A DNA stretch of 5,384 bases, taken from contig DAZU01000087.1 of assembly GCA_002507425.1 (NCBI GenBank), forward strand, positions 1-5,384, read 5' to 3'. The translations under genes and the position numbers were made by a program. The notes beneath the pieces are model-generated. The model saw only the letters and a program-made list of their open reading frames with translations, did not search any database and had not been told where the DNA came from. The DNA comes from Euryarchaeota archaeon UBA53 (GTDB lineage: Archaea > Thermoplasmatota > Poseidoniia > Poseidoniales > Poseidoniaceae). Shown here one piece after another: positions 1-5,384 of this stretch (position 1 is its first letter; each line of letters opens with the position of its first letter).

Positions 1-2253
1 GCAAGACACAGGTCTGGAAGAACCTTGAAAACTCTCACTCAAAGACTGAAAGGAAAAGAAGGAAGATTCCGATCTAACCTATCTGGAAAGCGTGTGAATT
101 TCTGCGCTCGCTCGGTAATATCACCAGATCCGTATCTTGGAGTTAACGAAGTTGGCGTTCCAAAGAAAGTCGCTAAGGAATTGACTGTCCCGATTAGAGT
201 TACAACACGTAATCGTGAGCAGATGCGAAGAATGATTCTACGTGGTCCAGACGTCCACCCGGGTGTTAACTATGTCATTAGAAACAACCGTCAGAGAATT
301 AGGATAAACGAACGCAGTCGTCTAATCAATGCTGGGTTTAGGTGTCACAATCCAGAATGTATGGAGGAAACCACAAACAGACTAGATCTGCATTCAGTGT
401 TACCATCACCAAACTTCTTACCTGGATTAGTTGTCAAGAAATTTATATCCAAGCAGGAAGCTGTTGCTGGGGCTGAGGAACTTGTTTCATACTCTATAGA
501 CGAGAAGACTACAATCTCAAACCTAAGAGGAGAAGACCAAGATGGCAACCCACTCCCTGAGGATGACCCTAGAGCAATCCTACATCACCGTTGGAAGTTT
601 GAACTCGCAAACCCTGATACACCGTTCCCCGAAAATCTGCAGGTAATTTGTCCTCACTGTGGCAGTCCAGATAACGAATGGGGGGAACGAACCAGAGTAG
701 AAGACAGATTATCAACTGTTGATATTAACGGGAATCCGAAACCTGGGCTATTGGTTGAAAGACACCTAATCGATGGAGACGTTGCTATATTCAACAGGCA
801 ACCCTCTCTACACAGAATGTCAATGATGGTTCACGAAGTCAGGGTAATGGAAGGTCACACCTTCAGATTCAACTTAGCAGTTTGTACACCATACAATGCT
901 GATTTCGATGGAGATGAAATGAATTTGCACGTCATACAAGGCGAAGAAGCAAGAGCTGAAGCTAAAATCTTGATGAGAGTTCAGGAACACATACTAACCC
1001 CAAGATATGGCGGTGCAGTAATTGGTGGAATCCACGATCACATCTCTGGAGCATATCTACTCTCTAGGCCGGATACAAGGATTTCCAAAGCCCATGGCTT
1101 AGAGATGTTGGGTAACATTGGATACACAGGTAAACTACCAAAGATTTCAAAGGATAATAAGGGCGAATTCTTCAATGGCGAGGATCTCGTATCGGTTATT
1201 ATTCCGGATAACATACACCTAAGATTCAGAAGTCGATCAAATGATGACGTTGTAGTAAAGAACGGTCAGGTCTCAGGAACTTTAGATAAAAGAGCAATTG
1301 GTGCAGAAGACGGTCGATTATTAGACGCAATTGTGCAAACTAATGGTCCTAGCGAGGGTGCTAAGTTCCTCGATGAATTTACCAGACTATCTATTGGTGC
1401 CTGCACTTCTCTTGGATTTACCACTGGAATTGATGACGAAGATCTTTCAGCTGAAGCACTCGAATCAATCGAAATGCACAATCAAGAAGCAAGAGAAGAA
1501 GTTCAAGCAGAGCTTGCTAAATTTGGTAAAGATGGCCGTGGTTATGAAACTAGACCCGGACGCACACCAAAAGAAACTCTGGAAGAAAATATCATGGTAA
1601 TCTTAGATTTAGGAAAGCAAGCAGCCGGTGACGTCGCTAAAGAAGAATTGAACCAAACCGGCAGTTCCAATGCTGCTGTTGGAATGGCAATATCAGGAGC
1701 CAGAGGTTCTATGGATAACCTAACAATGATGGCCGGAAGTATTGGCCAAGCTAAAGTTCGTGGTGCTAGGCTTGAGAGAGGATACCATCAAAGAGTATTG
1801 CCTCACTTCAAGAGAGGTGGCCTTGGTGCTGCGGAAAAAGGATTTATATCGTCCTCATTTAAGAGAGGACTCGAACCTACAGAGTTCTTCATGTTATCAG
1901 TTTCCGGGCGTGAGTCCCTTGTTGACACAGCTGTCAGGACAAGCAAGTCTGGATATATGCAGAGAAGACTCATAAATGCAATGGACGATCTAAAGGTCTT
2001 CCCAGACCAGAACCTTTCTGTTAGGAATACAGCAGACAGAATTATTCAATTTTCATATGGGGAAGATGGTATTGATCCAAGTCGTGGTGTGCATGGAAAG
2101 CCATTCAACATTGACGTAATAGTAGACGAAGCGTTAGGGACAGACGGTCCAACCAAACTCAACGAGGAAGGCTACAAAGATAGTGACGATAAAGTGTTTG
2201 AGCTTGGATATGACGAAGGAGATTCGGAAGCTATGGCTGGAGGTGATTTGTGA
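1..2253 (+). CDS. rpoA1: DNA-directed RNA polymerase subunit A' (Rpo1N), 5'-truncated by window start
   Basis: This is the C-terminal 750 residues of the archaeal A' subunit, the N-terminal two thirds of the Rpb1/beta' equivalent and the main part of the catalytic core. The frame is open from base 1 (ARHRSGRTLKTL...), so the TTG at 25 is internal. By family comparison roughly 280-310 N-terminal residues lie upstream. Numbering from base 1, it shows the KGKEGRFRSNLSGKRVNF block (residues 17-34), HPGVNYVI, the FNRQPSLHRMSMM block, and the Mg2+-binding loop NADFDGDEMN with aspartates at residues 301, 303 and 305. Next come the funnel region (GARGSMDNLT...), the PHFKRGGLGA segment and the bridge helix (about 627-663, GRESLVDTAVRTS...GYMQRRL). 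Oddities are an insertion with four cysteines between residues about 108 and 249, GQA where GQQ is expected, and an acidic tail from about 713. The stop TGA overlaps the rpoA2 start by one base. Identity is certain from the motifs. Confidence 0.98.
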   Translation, partial: ARHRSGRTLKTLTQRLKGKEGRFRSNLSGKRVNFCARSVISPDPYLGVNEVGVPKKVAKELTVPIRVTTRNREQMRRMILRGPDVHPGVNYVIRNNRQRIRINERSRLINAGFRCHNPECMEETTNRLDLHSVLPSPNFLPGLVVKKFISKQEAVAGAEELVSYSIDEKTTISNLRGEDQDGNPLPEDDPRAILHHRWKFELANPDTPFPENLQVICPHCGSPDNEWGERTRVEDRLSTVDINGNPKPGLLVERHLIDGDVAIFNRQPSLHRMSMMVHEVRVMEGHTFRFNLAVCTPYNADFDGDEMNLHVIQGEEARAEAKILMRVQEHILTPRYGGAVIGGIHDHISGAYLLSRPDTRISKAHGLEMLGNIGYTGKLPKISKDNKGEFFNGEDLVSVIIPDNIHLRFRSRSNDDVVVKNGQVSGTLDKRAIGAEDGRLLDAIVQTNGPSEGAKFLDEFTRLSIGACTSLGFTTGIDDEDLSAEALESIEMHNQEAREEVQAELAKFGKDGRGYETRPGRTPKETLEENIMVILDLGKQAAGDVAKEELNQTGSSNAAVGMAISGARGSMDNLTMMAGSIGQAKVRGARLERGYHQRVLPHFKRGGLGAAEKGFISSSFKRGLEPTEFFMLSVSGRESLVDTAVRTSKSGYMQRRLINAMDDLKVFPDQNLSVRNTADRIIQFSYGEDGIDPSRGVHGKPFNIDVIVDEALGTDGPTKLNEEGYKDSDDKVFELGYDEGDSEAMAGGDL
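322..747 (+). other. Insertion within A' with CxxxxC...CxxC putative zinc-binding cysteines
   Basis: In archaeal A' and Rpb1 the conserved segment ending HPGxxYVIRxxGxRIxL is normally joined to the VERHLxDGDxVLFNRQPSLH block by only some 15-25 residues. Here the two blocks are about 140 residues apart in one uninterrupted frame, leaving roughly 120 extra residues. The extra segment holds Cys115 and Cys120 (CHNPEC, codons at 343 and 358) and Cys217 and Cys220 (CPHC, codons at 649 and 658), residues counted from base 1. This pattern would suit a zinc site closed by two distant knuckles. Between them lie a predicted mixed alpha/beta stretch and an acidic loop (GEDQDGNPLPEDDP). No intein splicing motifs are visible. 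In Pol II this part of Rpb1 lies near the dock and RNA-exit face. A role in binding an initiation factor or exiting RNA is inference only. Confidence 0.75.
2239..2247 (+). promoter_or_regulatory. Shine-Dalgarno site for rpoA2
   Basis: GGAGGTGAT is fully complementary to the anti-Shine-Dalgarno end of archaeal 16S rRNA (AUCACCUCC). It lies inside the last codons of rpoA1. Counting the GGAGGTGA core, it ends 6 nt before the ATG at 2253 but only 3 nt before a GTG at 2250, which favours the ATG as the rpoA2 start. Confidence 0.85.
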
Positions 2254-3818
2254 TGGTAGTTAAGAGCGCAACCAAAAAGAAACTTATGGACATGCTTGTA
2301 AGTGAGGAATTTGCTCACAAACTAGCGGACGACAGAAAGTGGGATGATGTTAAAGTACTCACATTACAAGAAATTTCAAAAATATGTGAAACTGACTCCG
2401 AAACGGCATCTAGAGTTCACGGAATCATTCAAGGGGCTGCGTCCCCAACCAAGAACCAAATCGGAGACGGTTCCATTCAAACTAGCGTGAGATTACGCAG
2501 AGGAATCAGGCGCAGGAGAACTGCAAAGACCGTTCAAGCATTGGAAGTATATGAGCCCGATTTGGACGAAGATGGTATACCTAAAGCATACAGTGACGAG
2601 TTATCCGAAACTCCAGTATTCATTTCGATTGCAAAAGCAGCAGAAAAAGCAGGAGTGAAGTTCTCCCAACAGACTATACACGATTTGACAGATGCAGTGC
2701 ATCAACGAGAAATTGAAAAGTTGACCGCCAAGAAAGCTGAAAAGCTTGTAGAGGAAGCTCACAAAGCACAGCATATGGCTATGATAGATCCGTATGAAGC
2801 GGCAGGAATTATTACAGCACAATCGATTGGAGAACCAGGAACACAAATGACAATGAGGACATTCCACTATGCGGGTGTTGCTACTGTTAACGTAACTCAG
2901 GGGCTTCCAAGAATTATCGAGATTGTGGATGCAAGGAAGGTCCCCAATACTCCTACGATGACAATTAGACTATCTGGAGAAAATAAGGAATCAGCTGCAG
3001 CAGCGAAAAAGTTAGCGGCAGCCATTGAGATTACCACAACAGTCAACATAGCAGATATTGACACAGATGTTGCTCAGCGTCGACTTGTTCTGAAATTGAA
3101 GAAAGGAAACCTAAAACAAAAAGGCATGACGCCAGCAGAAGTTAAAGACAAACTAGAGCGAGCACTGAGGCTTTATGTCCAAGCAGACAAAGAAAAGAAC
3201 CCCTCAATTCTTACCTTAATTCCTGGTGTTCAGGTTGAGGATGATTTGAAGACTTTAGAAGAAAACCCTCCCTCATACACAGAGCTTCTGCAACTTGAAG
3301 ATAAAATTCGAGATATGAGACTCAAAGGTGTTCCAAACATCGAGCGGGCCAATGTTCAACTTGATGATAGGACCGGCGAATACTATCTATCAACAATAGG
3401 AAGTAACCTAGCAAGGATATCTGATATGGATGGAATCGATAGGTCGAAAACCTACACAAACAATATCATCGAGATTTATCAATATCTGGGGATAGAAGCA
3501 GCTAGACAAGCGATTGTCAATGAGTTGCAAGCTACCTTAGATGGAGCAAGACTGGAAGTCGATGTTAGACATCTACTGATGGTTGCAGACGTAATGACTA
3601 GCGAAGGAGAAGTCAGAGCAATAGGTCGTCACGGTGTATCTGGAACCAAACACTCAATTTTGGCGAGGGCTGCTTTCGAAGTAACAGTCAATCACCTACT
3701 AAAGGCAGGTATCATTGGTGAAAGAGACAATTTGACAGGTGTTGCTGAGAATATTATTGTCGGTCAGCCTATTAGCCTTGGAACCGGTTCTGTGGAATTG
3801 TATTACATACCAGAGTGA
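2253..3818 (+). CDS. rpoA2: DNA-directed RNA polymerase subunit A'' (Rpo1C), with long N-terminal extension
   Basis: This is the C-terminal third of the Rpb1/beta' equivalent and completes the active site with A'. It has 521 residues from ATG 2253; a GTG at 2250 would add one. From the ATG, the trigger-loop region AAGIITAQSIGEPGTQMTMR is near 183-202, with the catalytic histidine at 205 in FHYAGV. It is followed by GLPRIIEIVDARK (217-229), GSNLARISDMDGIDRSKTYTNN (about 383-404), the GIEAARQAIVNE helix and the closing IGRHGVSG...LARAAFEVTVNHL...VGQPISLGTG blocks. All are diagnostic of archaeal A''. The family is usually about 380-400 residues with some 60-70 before the trigger-loop motif. Here about 180 precede it, so the first 110-120 are extra: a short helical part (about 8-60) and a basic stretch (RLRRGIRRRR, 80-89). 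The gene ends in tandem stops TGA TAA. It is coupled to rpoA1 by a one-base overlap. Confidence 0.97.
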   Translation: MVVKSATKKKLMDMLVSEEFAHKLADDRKWDDVKVLTLQEISKICETDSETASRVHGIIQGAASPTKNQIGDGSIQTSVRLRRGIRRRRTAKTVQALEVYEPDLDEDGIPKAYSDELSETPVFISIAKAAEKAGVKFSQQTIHDLTDAVHQREIEKLTAKKAEKLVEEAHKAQHMAMIDPYEAAGIITAQSIGEPGTQMTMRTFHYAGVATVNVTQGLPRIIEIVDARKVPNTPTMTIRLSGENKESAAAAKKLAAAIEITTTVNIADIDTDVAQRRLVLKLKKGNLKQKGMTPAEVKDKLERALRLYVQADKEKNPSILTLIPGVQVEDDLKTLEENPPSYTELLQLEDKIRDMRLKGVPNIERANVQLDDRTGEYYLSTIGSNLARISDMDGIDRSKTYTNNIIEIYQYLGIEAARQAIVNELQATLDGARLEVDVRHLLMVADVMTSEGEVRAIGRHGVSGTKHSILARAAFEVTVNHLLKAGIIGERDNLTGVAENIIVGQPISLGTGSVELYYIPE

Positions 3819-3844
3819 TAATCAACATTGAGAAGCAAATTTGT

Positions 3845-3850
3845 GGAGGA
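3845..3850 (+). promoter_or_regulatory. Shine-Dalgarno site for rpl30e
   Basis: GGAGGA lies 7 nt before the ATG at 3858, ideal spacing. It decides between that ATG and an out-of-frame ATG at 3851, which directly abuts the site and is too close to be used. Confidence 0.8.
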
Positions 3851-3857
3851 ATGAATT

Positions 3858-4157
3858 ATGGATATAAGTAGACAATTGAAACTAGCAAGTACTACAGGAA
3901 AGCTCCTGTATGGCCAGAGACAGGCATTAGATGCGTGCAAAACAGGTGAAGCAAAATGCATTATCCTAGCTGCAAACTGCCCTCAAGAATTTATTGATTC
4001 TTTGAGGGCCGGTCATCCTGAAGTAACAATGCATAGGACAACGCTTGTGAACAGAGATTTGGGTGTCGCCTCTGGAAAACCATTCAGCATTTCGACGATT
4101 ACAGTGTTAGATGCGGGTGAATCTGAGTTAGTCACTCTTTCAAGTAATCTTGAATGA
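3858..4157 (+). CDS. rpl30e: Large ribosomal subunit protein L30e (eL30)
   Basis: This 99-residue protein belongs to the L7Ae/L30e/S12e RNA-binding family and is a component of the archaeal 50S subunit. Visible family features are the N-terminal helix MDISRQLKLASTTGKLLYGQ, with the GK..YG.rqal pattern typical of L30e; the GEAKCIILAANCPQE strand-turn (residues 31-45) that forms the RNA-contact face; and the C-terminal block DLGVASGKPFSISTITVLDAGES (68-90). The length is normal for archaeal L30e. The start is fixed by a GGAGGA site 7 nt upstream. It follows rpoA2 by 39 nt with no visible terminator, matching the conserved archaeal order rpoA1-rpoA2-rpl30e, so co-transcription is likely. L7Ae is an alternative paralogue, but the sequence pattern and the operon position favour L30e. 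Confidence 0.95.
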   Translation: MDISRQLKLASTTGKLLYGQRQALDACKTGEAKCIILAANCPQEFIDSLRAGHPEVTMHRTTLVNRDLGVASGKPFSISTITVLDAGESELVTLSSNLE

Positions 4158-4187
4158 TACTAAAACCCGCAGACACTTAGCATCAGC
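4158..4187 (+). promoter_or_regulatory. Possible promoter for a leaderless transcript of the downstream gene
   Basis: The 30-nt gap after rpl30e contains no Shine-Dalgarno match before the ATG at 4188. An A/T-rich TACTAAAA at 4158-4165 is centred about 26 nt before that ATG, the distance expected for an archaeal TATA box if transcription starts at the start codon. It is a poor match to the TATA consensus, so this is only a weak candidate. Confidence 0.25.
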
Positions 4188-5072
4188 ATGGGCCAATTGC
4201 TGATTGATATCCTTAGAAGTTTGGATGTCAATCTTGATCTTGAATCCCCCCCGAACATGCAACCGGGTGTTATTGAATGGCTGGGTAGAGTTTTCGATGT
4301 ATCCCCTTATCATGCAAAACTAGGTTTGGTTGAGGGTATGGAAATTTGGTCCTCTGGATCTGGTTTTGCACCTATTGATCTAGAAGGTGTTGAAATGTGG
4401 TTGGTTGATGTCCCCCGTGGTAATCATTTGATAATATGCAGGAATAATGCAATCTTTGAAAAAGAACAAATCCCGATTCGCGACGGAGTGAATTTAGTAT
4501 TCTGGATGCCAGATGATGTTGCCAATTTTGTTGGTCATGCAGTGATCGATGGAAGAATCCCAATAAATGTGAGCGAGCAAGAAAAACAAGAAAACGAATT
4601 AATCCACCCACTCACAGGAAAAGGTCCGCATACAATTAAGCCAAAAGATGACTTTACCCCACTTAATCAGGCTTGTCTTGACATAAAATTGTCTAAACCG
4701 ATTCTTATCTGCGCACGCATACATCACGTTAGAGGTTATTTGAGGGGTCCAGAAGATGAAGAAATCCAAAAATGGGTTTTAGATTGTCTAGGTTTGACAA
4801 TATTAGATAATATCGAGTTACTAGAAAAAACACCTCTCCTAAAACGTGAATCAGTGGATTTTGATGATAATCCCAATTTTAAAAAATTGTTGTCGAAGCG
4901 GCGAGTTTACAAAGACGGCATGGGAGATCTTTTGAGATGGTATCGGTTTGATGAAGAGTCCGCAAATGTAGAAGAGTACGATGTGTTGGTGCCTGCTTAC
5001 AAAGGCGTCGATAGCAATAACAATGTGTGGATATTTGACGCTGTATCGACAAAACTTCACAGAAACTTCTGA
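4188..5072 (+). CDS. Hypothetical protein, 294 aa, unknown function
   Basis: I do not recognise this protein. It is complete: an in-frame TAA at 4161 precedes the ATG at 4188 with no other ATG, GTG or TTG between them, and TGA ends it at 5072. It has no signal peptide or membrane segment, so it is probably cytoplasmic. Residues about 25-125 alternate strands and helices (VEMWLVDVP, NHLIICRNN, VNLVFWMPDDVANFVGHAVIDG) and look like a compact alpha/beta domain. A charged linker (129-138) follows, then a second domain (about 150-294) with strands ACLDIKLSKPILICARIHHV, a helical part and a C-terminal YDVLVPAYKG...NVWIFDAV strand pair. Four cysteines are scattered and form no zinc motif. The first domain's strand order loosely recalls nuclease-like folds, but I see no catalytic set, so I assign no function. 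It sits where archaea often have nusA. It bears no KH-domain GxxG motif pattern and is not NusA. Confidence 0.85.
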   Translation: MGQLLIDILRSLDVNLDLESPPNMQPGVIEWLGRVFDVSPYHAKLGLVEGMEIWSSGSGFAPIDLEGVEMWLVDVPRGNHLIICRNNAIFEKEQIPIRDGVNLVFWMPDDVANFVGHAVIDGRIPINVSEQEKQENELIHPLTGKGPHTIKPKDDFTPLNQACLDIKLSKPILICARIHHVRGYLRGPEDEEIQKWVLDCLGLTILDNIELLEKTPLLKRESVDFDDNPNFKKLLSKRRVYKDGMGDLLRWYRFDEESANVEEYDVLVPAYKGVDSNNNVWIFDAVSTKLHRNF

Positions 5073-5109
5073 ACAAAGGTTTCTTCACCATTTGCTACGA
5101 CCCGGTAAT

Positions 5110-5384
5110 ATGCGCTCTGATGCCCTCTTTGGCTTTGGGATAGTTACGATTTTGTTACTATCGATAATCCCTATGTCAAATCCATTAGAACTTGAAGAGT
5201 TAAGAGAAGTAAAAAAGGCTGATTCAGAGCCAGAATTTTTACTTCAAGCAGGAGGTTCGGGTGGTAATGAAAATGGCTCTTTCATCGATTCGACACCAAC
5301 AGGTTGGATAGTTTCTGGAAACACAAGAAATAACATGAATTTCGGCACTATCCAACTGAACGCAAATTCGAATTACAATAATAT
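5110..5384 (+). CDS. Secreted protein with beta-propeller-like repeat, 3'-truncated by window end
   Basis: The reading frame from ATG 5110 stays open to the window end (91 codons and two bases). The first 20 residues form a signal peptide or membrane anchor with hydrophobic core (LFGFGIVTILLLSIIP), then a charged linker (LELEELREVKKADSEPE, 26-42). After it comes a segment patterned FLLQAGGSGG...G.FIDSTPTGWIVSGN...MNFGTIQLNANS (43-88). This spacing (aromatic or bulky residue, AGG, glycine, D-S, a G-x-x-V-x-G strand, then FG-x-x-x-L) resembles one blade of the SBBP-type beta-propeller repeats found in large exported proteins of marine euryarchaea. With one partial unit visible, this is a tentative assignment. 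The protein probably acts outside the cell or on its surface. There is no good Shine-Dalgarno site (only GGT at 5104-5106), so translation may be leaderless. It starts 37 nt after the preceding stop. Confidence 0.75.
   Translation, partial: MRSDALFGFGIVTILLLSIIPMSNPLELEELREVKKADSEPEFLLQAGGSGGNENGSFIDSTPTGWIVSGNTRNNMNFGTIQLNANSNYNN

Noticed and set aside
25..27. TTG as the start codon of the A' frame
   Set aside because: The frame is open to base 1, and the eight preceding codons (ARHRSGRT) match the conserved RHRSGRPLKTL segment of A', so this is an internal leucine in a truncated gene.
322..747. Intein within A'
   Set aside because: There is no Cys/Ser/Thr block A start, no terminal His-Asn followed by a nucleophile, and no homing-endonuclease motif; the segment is also too short and its ends do not fall at conserved active-site residues.
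1331..1600. Overlapping + strand reading frame inside rpoA1
   Set aside because: It lies wholly within the strongly conserved A' coding region in another frame, has no ribosome binding site and encodes no recognisable protein.
2601..2867. Minus-strand reading frame opposite the rpoA2 trigger-loop region
   Set aside because: It is the antisense shadow of conserved A'' codons, with a low-complexity Cys/Phe-rich translation and no start signals.
4188..5072. The hypothetical protein as NusA or another known operon member
   Set aside because: No KH-domain GxxG signature, wrong length for archaeal NusA (about 140-200 residues), and no resemblance to S12 or S7.
5061..5084. Inverted repeat AGAAACTT/AGGTTTCT (8 pairs including one G-U, 8-nt loop) across the stop of the hypothetical gene, as a terminator
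   Set aside because: The stem is A/T-rich and no T-run follows; archaeal termination relies mainly on T-tracts. A stem of this strength is expected by chance.
4851..5091. Two overlapping minus-strand reading frames opposite the end of the hypothetical gene
   Set aside because: They are short, overlap each other, lack ribosome binding sites and lie antisense to a complete frame collinear with its neighbours.

Overview
The window is a piece of an archaeal chromosome carrying a transcription/translation operon. The evidence is the split largest RNA polymerase subunit (separate A' and A'' genes, a hallmark of archaea) followed directly by ribosomal protein L30e, the standard archaeal order. Strong Shine-Dalgarno sites, moderate-to-low GC and a downstream gene for a secreted protein with beta-propeller-like repeats would suit a marine Thermoplasmatota lineage such as Marine Group II (Poseidoniales). 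That placement is an inference from gene style, not a proof.

Layout, all on the + strand. Positions 1-2253: 3' part of rpoA1 (A'), cut by the window start, with catalytic centre, funnel and bridge helix, plus an unusual insertion of about 120 residues carrying four cysteines. Positions 2253-3818: complete rpoA2 (A''), with trigger loop and an unusually long N-terminal extension. Positions 3858-4157: L30e. Positions 4188-5072: a 294-residue protein I do not recognise, lying where many archaea have nusA. Positions 5110-5384: the start of a secreted protein, cut by the window end.

A' and A'' together form the catalytic core equivalent to bacterial beta' or eukaryotic Rpb1. They overlap by one base and A'' has a near-perfect ribosome binding site, so coupled synthesis in fixed proportion is likely. 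L30e follows 39 nt later with its own good ribosome binding site and is probably co-transcribed. The next two genes lack clear Shine-Dalgarno sites, which suggests the housekeeping operon ends after L30e and different expression units follow.

I found no RNA gene, CRISPR array, insertion sequence or long repeat. All intergenic gaps are under 40 nt. The most interesting material is not a new multi-gene system. It is the pair of extra segments in the polymerase subunits, an odd substitution in a normally near-invariant A' motif, and the unknown gene after L30e.
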